From positions 1 to 22,311 of the forward strand of contig JALKBU010000865.1 in NCBI GenBank assembly GCA_023091735.1: a stretch of 22,311 bases of DNA. The letters run 5' to 3'. Below the pieces are notes generated by a model, which had not been told where the DNA came from, made no database searches, and saw only the letters and a program-made list of their open reading frames with translations. The first letter of the stretch is position 1. Each line of letters starts with the position of its first letter. Made by a program: the position numbers and the translations under genes. Positions 8,621-17,697 of the stretch are shown here, one piece after another. The DNA comes from Trichomonas tenax. Taxonomy: Eukaryota; Parabasalia; Trichomonadida; Trichomonadidae.

Positions 8621-9995
8621 AATATTGGAGTGATATTTATCTATAACATTGAGATGCACGTTTTTATTTCAAGGATAGCTTTCAAAATATAAAATGATTT
8701 TCTGTTTGACTTTTGAGGCCTTTTCTCGATCATAAACATCAATTTTAGACTTAGATAATGTCTCTGAGGCCTGTTTCATTGGAAAAATGTATTTATATTT
8801 GATTTCAATATTTCTGGAATTTGGAGCTTTTCCATGTCACCATTTTATTAAACATAACTTTAAAAAACTATATTAAGTAACAAATCATGAAACATTGAAG
8901 TTTTTCTAAAATTCCGAGATTTTTCGTTTTCTGATTTAACTCAAACAATTCAATCGTGACCCATCATTTTCGTCGGCTATTTCTATTGTCTAGGTGCAAC
9001 AATGATAAATCCTTATTGACTCAAACAAGGTTCACAGAAAAACCATAATTGTTTTGAGAATTTATTAACCATACTGCATCTATAGCATCTCGTTGAAGGG
9101 TATATTGAATTGAATAAGGAAAACATTGCTAATTCCATTGATTGCATTTCATGGAAATTTAATTCTTCATGATTGTGTCCTGAAAAAGATGGTGTAGATA
9201 TTTTATCCACTTTTTAGAATGAATATGATAATATTAATGATGTGTGAGCAATTCACAAAATTGTCCAAATTTAATTCTCTTTTTATGATCTTCACACGCA
9301 AAATTTAGCGGTAAATATATGATGAAAATGACTTTAATAGTGCACAAATGATGCTGTACCCATCATTTTTTTTATTGATTTAGAACGTGAGTTTTATATT
9401 TTTGAATACTCTAATACAAACATACTCTACTGCGACGGCGTTATTCGATTTTTAGAGAATTTTGGATCAAAAGGCGTTGTTGTATTTTGAAATCATTTAT
9501 GGTTGATTTGCCTTTGTTCACACAGCGTTTTATGCATATGATGGCCTTTTAACTCGCTGCAGTCATCTTTCTTGCTGATTTAGCTTAAAATGATGAGATT
9601 TTGCGATAAATTCACAATAAAATGTCAATCAAGTTGTGTTGACATTTGGAGTCGATATTGCTATCACTGTATATCAAAGTAAGTCAACGTTGGTGGGAAA
9701 ATTATGTGAATATTTTCAAAATCATCAAATATTATTACAGAACAGTGTTTCGCTTATGCTCACTTTTGAAAATGATTATATTCATCAATATAAAGTTATT
9801 TGAATAGTGAATCATTGATAATTCTTATTCCAAATTTGATATATTATTTTGATTGTTTCAAATCAACTATATAATTCATCCAAACCGGAAAGAATCAATT
9901 ATTTTGGTTTTATATGTATCATATTTGCTGAACTAGAATCACTTTATTAATTACAAATCATCACAAATCAAACAGAAGGGAGGGCGACAGAAACC

Positions 9996-10145
9996 TCAAA
10001 ACTGAAGCTTCATATTTTGCACAGATACTTCATAGGCCATGGTGATGCTAGATCTCAGAGGGTTTGCGGAAATACGAACTTTTGGTGATTGAGAGCTAAG
10101 GTGACGGTTTGAGTCCAATGGAGTCCTCGAACACCAGAGTACCAT
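9996..10145 (-). CDS. Short ORF in a GC-richer island
   Basis: This 49-codon frame starts with ATG and encodes a basic, serine-rich peptide beginning MVLWCSRTPLDSNRHLSSQS. It has no recognised domain. The segment stands out from the AT-rich flanks by its base composition, and an Inr-like TCATAA lies 12 nt before the ATG. The peptide may be an accidental translation of a dispersed repeat rather than a true protein. Confidence 0.3.
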   Translation of the reverse strand: MVLWCSRTPLDSNRHLSSQSPKVRISANPLRSSITMAYEVSVQNMKLQF

Positions 10146-10153
10146 CTTTAAAC

Positions 10154-10159
10154 TTATGA
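10154..10159 (-). promoter_or_regulatory. Inr-like element before the short ORF
   Basis: The minus strand has TTTCATAAGTTTAAAGATGG. TCATA fits the initiator consensus with a 12-nt leader. A match this short has a roughly one-in-ten chance of arising in such a place. Confidence 0.3.
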
Positions 10160-10524
10160 AAGACGTGAGTTATGACATTATGTTTCCATGCACTCATTTA
10201 GCTCAGATATTGAAAATCATGGTTTTTAACATGGTTTTAATATTCCCCTGATTTAATTTTTCTGTCTATTAGTTGAGATTTTGAATTCTCTTTATACACT
10301 ACTCCGGGGTATATGAATGGCACAGCCATCCTTTGATTTTGTTAGACTTGTATCGATCTTTTAATTATGTATATTAAAATCTCATTGTTCTACATATAAA
10401 CAAGTTCATCGTTTATACTGGTATCTCTGGGAACTGAAAATTCAATCCAGTTCAGACCTCCCTCGACTCCACGTCACATTTTGATTTTTTTTTTTGAATG
10501 GAAGTGTTTCATGTCCCAGTTTAA

Positions 10525-10530
10525 TCATAC
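10525..10530 (+). promoter_or_regulatory. Inr-like element
   Basis: TCATAC fits TCA-Y-(T/A). Its A is 10 nt before the ATG at 10537. This is the second Inr-ATG pair in a GC-richer island within about 400 bases. Confidence 0.3.
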
Positions 10531-10536
10531 ATCAGT

Positions 10537-10758
10537 ATGGTTGTGCGCTTTGGCCTTTTTAAGGCCAAAGCGCACAATTTTTGGAAAGCGCTTTCCCGCG
10601 CAAAAGTGACATGGACCCTGAGGAGCAGCCCTCATATTATAGCTATATACCATGTTTTAAACATAAGTGTTGTATACATAGAGCTCTCAAATATCACTTT
10701 TATGCAAACCTCTCAAATTAGTTCCTCAAGGAAGTCCAAAATTAGCAGAGCTCAATGA
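10537..10758 (+). CDS. Doubtful small ORF over GC-rich hairpins
   Basis: This ATG-started frame of 73 codons begins MVVRFGLFKAKAHNFWKALS. No domain is recognised. The first third is the translation of two perfect DNA palindromes, which argues that the DNA or RNA structure, not the peptide, is the conserved item. An Inr-like TCATAC at 10525-10530 predicts a 10-nt leader, so the region may be transcribed. It could be a repeat-derived ORF or a non-coding transcript. Confidence 0.25.
   Translation: MVVRFGLFKAKAHNFWKALSRAKVTWTLRSSPHIIAIYHVLNISVVYIELSNITFMQTSQISSSRKSKISRAQ
10541..10577. repeat. Perfect 17-bp GC-rich hairpin
   Basis: TTGTGCGCTTTGGCCTT at 10541-10557 pairs perfectly with 10561-10577 across a 3-nt loop of T. 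It is much more stable than anything nearby. It is not a bacterial-type terminator, because this is a nuclear protist context and no U-tract of the usual kind follows. Confidence 0.85.
10583..10596. repeat. 14-bp perfect palindrome with adjacent E2F-like site
   Basis: GGAAAGCGCTTTCC is a perfect palindrome. It is followed at once by CGCG, so that 10592-10601 reads TTTCCCGCGC, the textbook E2F-type binding sequence. Whether a trichomonad E2F/DP factor uses it cannot be told from sequence. Confidence 0.6.
10619..10634. repeat. Short GC-rich hairpin
   Basis: TGAGG at 10619-10623 pairs with CCTCA at 10630-10634 around the loop AGCAGC. It is the third hairpin in a row from 10541. Confidence 0.45.
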
Positions 10759-11542
10759 AAAAAAATTGTATAATAGTTCAAAAAGACTTCCTCGCTCGAC
10801 CAATCTATTACAGATGATATATACTATTTATAGACAGAATATTACAACGATTTGAACTTGTGATTGAACTTTTCAGAGGTTGATAAATATAATAACTAAT
10901 ATTACAAGGCATTAGACTTAAAATATAATTGCAAAAATTAATCACAAAAGTTGTTCACAAAAGGTACCTTTTATTGTTCTTTTATTATCCTGTCAAATAT
11001 TGATCTCTGTGTGGATCCAGTTAGATCAACACTATGAACATTCATAGACATTATTTGGTGTTGGCCTATGCAGTAACACAAAATAAATGAAAAATATCTA
11101 GTAAAATGAAAATATTCACTTGTTCTAGTCCGAACTATGTGAAATATTATATTAAACTATTGGCTCTTAGCTGAGAAGTGTTTCAAATTATTATAGAAAC
11201 AGTAATATTGAAGAAATATTAAAAAAATAATTAGTTTAACTAAAAATAGCTGTAAAATAAAAACAGAGATAGGATTTTCAAACAGAAGATCCAAAATGTA
11301 TTTTGTTGTGAATATCCCACAATATTAAAATTATGAGATTAATGATGAAATATAATCAGCAATTCAAAACTAAATGACTGACAAAATCATTTGATCACTT
11401 ATAAATATTGTCATACAAAATCCAATAAATTTTCAAATAAATGAGAAATCTTGGAATTTGACCGACAACTATATTGAACTCTCCGAGATTAAAGAAAATA
11501 TGAATAATAGAGTTCAACATCTTGAATATAAAAAATTATGCA
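10759..11542. other. Intergenic region
   Basis: AT-rich with no gene seen. The only notable item is a 14-bp palindrome AAAAGGTACCTTTT at 10959-10972, which may be chance. Confidence 0.55.
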
Positions 11543-12034
11543 TCAAAAATTATCTTCATTCCAGAAAGATGGTAAAGGTTCTGTTAATATTTTCGTGATT
11601 TCTTCTTTTGGTTCAACAAAAGAATCATCTTGTTCAATTTCATTCTTCGATTTCGATATATTATTATATCTCTTTAATACTTTCCTGTAATATTTAAATG
11701 TTCCCTCTACTTTCCGAAATAAAACATCTTTCAATTTCTCACTCTCCAATTTAAGTGACAAAATCCTTTTATCTGATAAATTTTTCAGCATTTGGAACTG
11801 ATGAACCAAATGCTGATGCGTGTGTATCTTACTCGGACTGACAGCGTATATATGAGTACCGTTAGAGATCTGATAGTTCGATAATGAAATAGTTTTTGCC
11901 AATATAGTGTTATTACAGCAAAATTCGAGCGGTGTCGGCCTGCGAAGTCTCTCCTCTATCATTTGGAGAGAGTCGTCTTGAGAGAAAGGAAGAATTATTA
12001 TTTGATGATCTTCTGTGTGGATAAATAATTCCAT
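11543..12034 (-). CDS. Ubiquitin-like-fold protein with helical tail
   Basis: This 163-residue protein begins with a stretch (about 1-66) that has the layout of a ubiquitin-like beta-grasp domain. It starts with strand MELFIHTEDHQIIILPF. A helix follows (SLQMIEERLR), and the segment ends with LSNYQISNGTHIYAV, matching the LSDYNIQKESTLHLV end of ubiquitin. The C-terminal diglycine needed for conjugation is absent, so it is a fused, non-conjugated domain. Residues 75-130 are basic and helical, possibly a coiled coil, and the tail is acidic. It may link cargo to the proteasome or another ubiquitin-pathway partner, but that is inference. The start is an ATG. No Inr is visible just upstream, and no TAAA signal is seen close to the stop. 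Confidence 0.65.
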   Translation of the reverse strand: MELFIHTEDHQIIILPFSQDDSLQMIEERLRRPTPLEFCCNNTILAKTISLSNYQISNGTHIYAVSPSKIHTHQHLVHQFQMLKNLSDKRILSLKLESEKLKDVLFRKVEGTFKYYRKVLKRYNNISKSKNEIEQDDSFVEPKEEITKILTEPLPSFWNEDNF

Positions 12035-13571
12035 TTTGATTTTACGGTTAATTTTTTTCTACAAAATATTGTTCCATTTTTGGTTTATATCACTATGAGG
12101 ATTAAAAATTTTAAAGGAAATCAATCGATGCTTCCCCTAAAATGGATCGAACATATTTAATTTGATAAATTAAATATAAATCAATAAGAAGTAAAATATT
12201 TGGGGTGAGTGTAAAGTAGACAAAAAATAAAGGATTCTTATAAAAAATTTGAGGGAATTCAGTGAATTTTTGAAACTTTTTTTACGACAAAAACATTACT
12301 GAAAAAGAATTGGAAGAAAACGCATTGAGATGTAAAGTCTTTGTAGTGTGTTGATCCGTTTTTTCTTGTTATTTTGGGCTTTCCTTGTTATAAAATTCCA
12401 TCCAAATTAACGGCGCAGATAGTGATATGGCAGTGAAAAATGGGATCTGTTGAGGTTTTGGATTCTGTTTTTGGTATTATTTCGAAAAATAGTTGATAAA
12501 ATAAATTCATAAATGATCCTGTCCCGAATTCATCGTTTTTAGGACTAACGGTTATTCTCCCAAAAATAATGATGATTCTTTTTTGCGGCTAAATTTAAAT
12601 TGAGAAGAGCTTATGCGTGGACACTTGGAATACTTTTTTCTAAAAAAAGCTAAAAAGCATATTTGTGATTAGATTTAACTATTTATCATCGACAACAACA
12701 TATTGTACGTTATGAAAATGCTATACAATGGGAATATAATATATTATAATGAGTAAAGCACATCATGGCAAATCAATGTTTTTGATGCAAGATATATCTA
12801 ATATTTTAGTGAAATATAGAATTTGTTAGCTAATTCTTTAATATATCATTCACAACATGATTTTGTACATTGTTGTTCAATAACTTAGCAAGAAGTTAAT
12901 CCAGTGAGTTAAAAAACGAGTTTCTCCGACTTTGCGTATAAAAATTTAATTGCCCTTCAATAGATTTTTAAAAACATTTAATAGATCCATACATAAAAAT
13001 AAATGTTTTTCATACCATGGTATTACTACCGATAGGTAAGAACGATGCATGCTATTCTATCAAAGACTTATATGCTAGAAGTAAAAAAACTATGTAAATG
13101 CAGTTGCATCTTACATCAATATCGTGAACAACATAAATTGCACATAATATGTCAATATATGAGACATAGATAAGTGTTATATAGGTTTAGTTGGAAAATG
13201 AACTAATTTTTGAAAACATTGAATAATTTCTAAAATTTTATATTTATGAACTATAAACCATGTGATAAGATAATGCAGATGTAACATATATAAATATTGT
13301 TTTGCTTTGGACAAATACCATGTTTTTTGCCCAAATCTCAGATATCATATATAAATAATCAAATATTTGTATAATTATATATAGGATATGCAAGCTATTG
13401 TGATGTAAGTTATACCTATGAGTTCAAATAGCTTGTGATACTATACAGTTGATTATTTAAATGCAATATTTAAAATGTATATAAAAAATTTTTGCTTTTT
13501 TATCGTCATTACCACACCTTTATATAGAGGTTCTGGTGTTGATGTGAACTCAATTGACTATATAAACAACA
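12035..13571. other. Intergenic region
   Basis: About 1.5 kb, strongly AT-rich, with no gene seen. It holds an 11-bp AT-only hairpin with a 3-nt loop at 12153-12177, and a 9-bp inverted pair CAAGCTATT at 13391-13399 with 13427-13435. Both are within what chance allows in such sequence. Confidence 0.55.
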
Positions 13572-14978
13572 TTATTTAATGCTCTTAACCATTATTCTGT
13601 TGGTCAAATTATCAATCACTCTTTCATCAACAATAGCATTAACAGTATCATCTTTGTTTAAGTAGCCTTTTGGATTAGCAATTTTAACTTTCGTGGTGGT
13701 TGAAATACTAAGTTCTTTCTTAATTCTTTCATTTAATGGGGGTGAGCATTTCATATTGCTGTGTGCAATTTTGAAAAAGAACCTTGTTAATCTTTGCTTC
13801 GATCCACATACAAATATGACAGAAACTAACCCAGTTGCGACGCGTGAAATATCTTGTATTACATATTGAGTATCTTGTTTCAATGAAACATTTCCTGACA
13901 CAGATTTTATCACATTTCTGTCGATATATAAAATTGTCGGATTAGAGAATTGAAGCCTGTTCTTAGCAAACGCTATCACATCATTAACAGTAGACAAATT
14001 TGCAGATTTCGGAACTTGATAGAATGAACTAAAATCTTTGGAAATGAACAAAAGTCGATCATCAACTTCATTTGCTTCATGATTGGTTTGTAACATATTA
14101 ACAGCATCCCCATCCACAAAAGTTTCAAGATTTAAATATTTAAGCATTTTTTCATTATAATATATAATGATATGAAGTGGAAATTTGATATTAATATTTT
14201 TCCCTTCTTTGACTTCCTTTTTGTTTTGAACAAACATTACAAAACTATGCATGGTTTCATACTGCAAATCATTTAAATATTCATTAAATTTAGAAATTGG
14301 AACTTCTTCAATAAACTCTTTTTCTGGTCCAGTCTTGAGTAATTTGTATTTATTGACGATTATTGTCCTGGGATTTTCTGTAGAAACTGTTGTTATATTT
14401 GGTTTTTGTTTGATTGAATATAAAATTTCATGTTCTTTTTGCTTAAATGTAATAATAGGAAAAGGATCTGAATTTTTAGGTAAACTTGTGCATTCCTTCA
14501 TTTCGTTAATGCTAAAAAACCTTTTGTTTTCGTAAGATATGAAAAAATTATTGTCATTTGTTTGAATAATTTGACAAACTGAGTCACTGTCACCACTTCT
14601 AAGCGACGATTGTTTGATATCAATATCACATAGTTCGATTTCGTTCGAAATTTGTTCAAGATAGTAAATAAACATGGAAATGAAGCCATTCTTATCAACT
14701 TTTGCATCAGCTTCGATATGGTAATCGTTATAATCTATTCTTTCGACACCAGAGAGAATTTGAACAAAAATGTCATTTATAACGAAGAAAGTACGAAAAC
14801 TTTCAACATCAGTTTGAGATATTGGACGAAGGAAAGTGTATAGATGTTCCCTGAGAGTTTTAAATTGGCATAAAACTCTAAAAACAGCTTCGAAAGCTTT
14901 TTCTTCTATCACTTTAAAATATACCAACAATTTTCTGACTAACTCGGGAAAATGATAAATAATTAATAAATAGTCTTT
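13572..14978 (-). pseudogene. Unrecognised long ORF lacking a 5' start
   Basis: The frame is open for about 469 codons and reads like real protein, with balanced composition and alternating helix/strand patterns. It has no ATG until position 14675 (residue 86 counted from the TTG at 14930), and an in-frame TAA sits just upstream at 14979-14981. It is therefore probably the 3' part of a longer gene that has lost its beginning, or it starts at 14675 as a shorter protein of about 367 residues. I do not recognise a domain with confidence. The N-terminal part (KAFEAVFRVLCQFKTLREHL, then FISMFIYYLEQI) is helical and could be a scaffold or a diverged ubiquitin-hydrolase-type region, but no catalytic Cys or His box is seen. 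The C-terminal third is beta-rich and basic at the end. No Inr sits near a usable ATG. A TCATTTT at about 14950 is not followed by one. Confidence 0.55.
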
Positions 14979-15638
14979 TTAGCAAGCGAGTTAGCTTGCA
15001 TTCATCCTTTAATTCATTGCCATTCATTTAATAATTGATTAATAATGTTAAATGATCATGATTTGAAAATGATTAATTGAATAAATTGCTATTTCAGGAT
15101 AAATAAATCATTAAGATCTATGTATTTGTTGAATTTAGTATTGTTTGAGATCTAACATCCATTAAAAGACATTTTATCAAAATATATATTTAGAATTTTT
15201 TCATAATTATAAATGCATCAAGAAAACAAAGATATTTGTGATTGGGTATCAAATAAGCGATTTAATTTTTTTTTTTGTAATCTTATTGATTCACATAAAT
15301 TTGTATAATATCTTTTGATTTATTAATGATAATAATTAAATTTTAAGAGTGAATACTATTATATAAATAAAATATATAATTAGTACTTAATTGGAATTGA
15401 AAGATAAGCTTTTTGTGATTAAAAAACAAATATGATCTAAAATTTTTAGCAAATAAAATTTAGGCTCCACTTGTTTTTTCTCGTTGACCATTTTTGAGTA
15501 CGTATTATGCTTGTCGAAAAACCTTAAAGTGGTGGCGTCGAGAAATATAGCGGCGGTTGATGGTGGTTATCTTTATGAAATCTCATTTTTTGTATACTTT
15601 TATGCTTTTCGAGATAAAATAATTTGATTTTGAATATT
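14979..15638. other. Intergenic region, very AT-rich
   Basis: No gene is seen. A GC-richer patch at about 15520-15570 (GTGGTGGCG ... GCGGCGGTTGATGG) stands out. A 6-bp GCAAGC/GCTTGC hairpin lies at about 14982-14999, at the 5' edge of the truncated ORF. The left boundary of the neighbouring mobile-element fragment could lie in here, but no terminal repeat was identified. Confidence 0.5.
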
Positions 15639-16004
15639 TTAATTCGACAAATATGCTTTATTATATATAATGTTTATTCTTTTTGTTAAATTTTCTATTT
15701 TCATTAATGTGGTAATTCTTGATTGAGGAATAGATTTTAAACTTACTATACCATTTATTTTTGTAATTTTGAAACCATTAATTTTAAACATTTTATTTAA
15801 TTTGCATGTTGTGAGTTCATCAAACATTTCTTTATTTTTATTATAGTACTCATTAAATTCATCATTTGATTCAAATATTGTTGACTCCGTAATTGGTTTG
15901 ATTATTTTTATTTCTTGTTGTTTTTGTTCAATTAAATTTGAATCTTCCTTCTCATGTTCTTCTTTGTCTTCATCTTTTTCAATTATTTTTAAAATTGGTT
16001 TCAT
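15639..16004 (-). CDS. Maverick-associated hypothetical protein (TTCKLNK type)
   Basis: This 121-residue protein has an acidic, Lys/Glu-rich N-terminus (about 1-35), then a compact domain with EYYNKNKEMFDELTTCKLNK and FKINGFKITKINGIVSLKSI, and a C-terminal helix that may form a coiled coil. I recognise this as resembling a family found repeatedly in trichomonad genomes in the context of Maverick elements. Its molecular role is unknown. The start is the ATG at 16004; an ATG 7 nt upstream closes after two codons. The stop overlaps a TAAA signal. The frame is intact. It is divergent from the basic protein gene, with a 64-nt AT-rich spacer between them that may carry both promoters. Confidence 0.6.
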   Translation of the reverse strand: MKPILKIIEKDEDKEEHEKEDSNLIEQKQQEIKIIKPITESTIFESNDEFNEYYNKNKEMFDELTTCKLNKMFKINGFKITKINGIVSLKSIPQSRITTLMKIENLTKRINIIYNKAYLSN

Positions 16005-16068
16005 TTCATACTAATAAAAATAATAATATATGAAACATAAAATCAATTTTTAAATTCTTATAAAAATA

Positions 16069-16300
16069 ATGAGTGCTGGAATATTTAACAAATTGTGGGA
16101 TAAGATAAAAAGAACTGCTAAAAGTATATGGGAGGGTGGAAAGAAAGCTGTTAATTTTGTAAAGGATAAAATACTACCTAAAGCTGAAGCAGTCAGTGAT
16201 TTAGCTATTTTAGTATCACCAAAACATGGCTCAACTGTTAAAAAAAGCATTTGAAAAAACTGGAGAAGTTGTCAAACGACTAACTCCAATATTGAAGTAA
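16069..16300 (+). pseudogene. Small basic amphipathic virion-type protein, frameshifted
   Basis: The ATG at 16069 opens 61 codons of a Lys/Trp-rich protein whose first 35 residues form a strongly amphipathic helix (FNKLWDKIKRTAKSIW). Such short basic amphipathic proteins occur among presumed minor virion components of adenovirus- and Polinton-type elements; the role here is inference. The frame stops at 16254, but a matching coding stretch of about 19 codons continues in another frame to TAA at 16298-16300. The shift falls in the A-run at about 16241-16247, which suggests a one-base change. The gene is therefore probably dead, or the run length is a sequencing error. Confidence 0.5.
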
Positions 16301-16319
16301 AAATATTTTTATTTTTATG

Positions 16320-16457
16320 TCACTTTGCAATTTGTTCAACTACTCCACCAATGGCATTTCCAACTTGAGCACCCATCATTGAATTACCTGGTTTAGCACC
16401 AAATATTCCATCAATTGTAGTACCTACTGTTTTAGCGATTGGTGCAACAGCTTTAGA
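16320..16457 (-). pseudogene. Truncated glycine/alanine-rich hydrophobic protein
   Basis: On the minus strand an open stretch of about 45 codons ends in TGA at 16320-16322. It has alternating Gly/Ala/Val-rich sequence (KTVGTTIDGIFGAKPGNSMM) and no start codon at its head: the reading is cut by a TGA where the cyclase-side DNA begins. It converges with the basic protein gene, with 19 nt between their stops. It is probably the C-terminal end of another small gene of the same mobile element. Confidence 0.4.
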
Positions 16458-16483
16458 TCATCATATCACGTGAGTAAATCAGC

Positions 16484-16783
16484 ATGAAATTATCTGCAAC
16501 ACTTGAAGTGAGAGTTGGCGTCAACAGCGGTGGGCCACTGATTGGTGGTGTTTTGGGAACAGATAAACCAACATTTGATATTATTGGTGATACTATTAAT
16601 ATTGCTGAAAGACTACAGTTAACAGACATTCCAGGACGTGTTCATATTTCAGAAACCACAAAATCTGTAATTGAAGACAAAGGCTTTGTTATTGAATGCC
16701 GTGGTGAAATATTCCTCAAGGGTAAAGGAAAGAGAATGACATATTTTGCATCACAGCCTGCCAAGGCATCAAATAATTTTTAA
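16484..16783 (+). pseudogene. 3' end of a class III adenylyl cyclase gene
   Basis: The 99 codons encode the last part of a class III nucleotide cyclase catalytic domain. They include VRVGVNSGGPLIGGVLGTDK, the purine-selecting Asp in FDIIGD (D32, which favours ATP) and the transition-state pair N39 and R43 in INIAERL. The sequence then continues to the typical trichomonad end RGEIFLKGKGKRMTYF. The two metal-binding Asp residues, the substrate Lys and all membrane and sensor regions that precede this in full-length trichomonad cyclases (well over 1000 residues) are missing. The ATG at 16484 is an internal Met, so the piece cannot make an active enzyme. The frame has no internal stops or shifts, which suggests a recent truncation. 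The break coincides with the end of the Maverick-like fragment. Confidence 0.85.
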
Positions 16784-17022
16784 GGATCTTTTGCAATGAA
16801 TATCACAAGTTCTGAAATTTAACTTATTTTGTATTTTAGTATTTTCATCAATAAAAATTATTTTTAACACACGTCATTTTAGAGTTAAGGATTGCAGAAC
16901 AAATATTTGATGATAACTTTGTCACAAATATGTTTTTCATTAATAATACTTAATAGTCAATTTTATATCCATAATTTCTATTTCCACTGCATAACTCCAA
17001 CATCTTAAAATTAGAACCTTTA
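16784..17022. other. Short intergenic stretch
   Basis: AT-rich. TAAA signals at about 16850 could serve the cyclase fragment. The minus-strand open frame at 16950-17201 mostly overlaps the neighbouring remnant in another frame and is not called a gene. Confidence 0.4.
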
Positions 17023-17463
17023 TTATTCATACTTGAGCATTCCAAAAAAACTAGTATCTTCAACAAATAAGAAAGAATCGTCTGTTTTGATACAAACTGC
17101 ATAGTTCTCAAAAAGACCTGGAAAATAACACTTCTTTGAATAACAGTTTCCGAATTCTGTATCAAAACATGTAGTGAGATTTGTTTGTCACATAAATGCA
17201 CGGAAAATCATCTCCTTTATTATTAGTAAAAGTTCCATTTGAATAACAATCTGTTGCAACTGAATTTAAAATAGTTCTAGATCCTGAATTTAATGGACAG
17301 CATAAAACAATTGAACAAAATGAAGTATTTGATATCTTTCTGACATCTCGGTGCTCATAAGTCTCAATCTGAAAAACAAAAGCAAAGCCATTGCAATGAG
17401 ATCTCTAATAGCAAACTCGGAAAATGAACATTCGAAAAATATCCTCAAATAAATCCACATCAG
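17023..17463 (-). pseudogene. Decayed cysteine-rich secreted-protein remnant
   Basis: Two frame segments on the minus strand read like one extracellular protein. The first (about 17463-17175) contains an in-frame TAG and then a Cys-rich stretch with ISNTSFCSIVLCCPLNSGS and DCYSNGTFTNNKGDDFPCIY. It then shifts to a segment with DTEFGNCYSKKCYFPG and ends at tandem TAA codons (17020-17025). The paired cysteines and N-glycosylation-type sites suggest a secreted or surface protein. It may be the C-terminal region of a leishmanolysin-like (GP63, M8) protein, or the far end of the glycine-rich gene upstream on the same strand. I cannot decide between these. The HExxH site of GP63 is not in this piece. 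Confidence 0.45.
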
Positions 17464-17697
17464 CTGCTCTGTTTTCAGTGATTTAAGAAAAATAACAAAC
17501 TTTTATGTAATCAATTTTAATGACTGATTATTTCAATCAATATCTAATGCCTGGCAGTTTTCAATAATAAAATCGAAGTTGGAAAAGTTCTTCATACTCA
17601 GTTATTATGCTTCACAAAGTCAAAGCTTGACACGGCTTTGCAAAATTTTATTGCTGTTATAATAATGATGTTTTTTATCCTTGATTATATAAACAGT
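17464..17697. other. Spacer between two decayed minus-strand remnants
   Basis: AT-rich sequence with short broken frames on the minus strand. It may be eroded coding sequence linking the two neighbouring remnants, but nothing in it is recognisable. Confidence 0.4.

Larger units (their letters stand above)
8309..9995. other. Intergenic region
   Basis: About 1.7 kb of AT-rich sequence. Apart from the perfect 19-bp inverted repeat listed next, I see nothing I can name. A minus-strand open frame at 9013-9210 (first codon GTG, three Cys in CYRC and CEPC arrangements) has no ATG at its head and no promoter. It is not called a gene. Confidence 0.6.
10146..10536. other. Intergenic region
   Basis: Mostly AT-rich, with a GC-richer patch at about 10430-10480 and a T-run at about 10486-10496. 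No gene is seen. Confidence 0.5.
15639..16457. mobile_element. Fragment of a Maverick/Polinton-like element
   Basis: Three small genes of a kind I associate with Maverick/Polinton elements of trichomonads lie together: an acidic TTCKLNK protein (-), a short amphipathic basic protein (+) and a glycine-rich hydrophobic protein (-, cut off). The hallmark genes (protein-primed DNA polymerase B, integrase, packaging ATPase, protease, major capsid protein) are all absent, and no terminal inverted repeats were seen. This is therefore a small internal piece, decaying. The assignment rests on recall of the protein types, not on a database search. The right edge is sharp, at about 16457-16480, where a cyclase fragment begins. 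Confidence 0.55.

Noticed and set aside
9013..9210. Minus-strand 65-codon frame with CxxC-like pairs
   Set aside because: It begins with GTG, has no promoter element, and is no longer than expected by chance. Two Cys pairs alone do not make a zinc-binding domain.
10100..10130. A tRNA B-box-like string (GGTTTGAGTCC)
   Set aside because: No A box at the right distance, no acceptor-stem pairing and no cloverleaf can be drawn around it.
10541..10577. Intrinsic (rho-independent) terminator
   Set aside because: The hairpin shape fits, but the genome is eukaryotic and no gene ends here.
16484..16783. Complete small cyclase gene
   Set aside because: Only the C-terminal third of the catalytic domain is present; both metal-binding Asp residues and the substrate Lys are missing.
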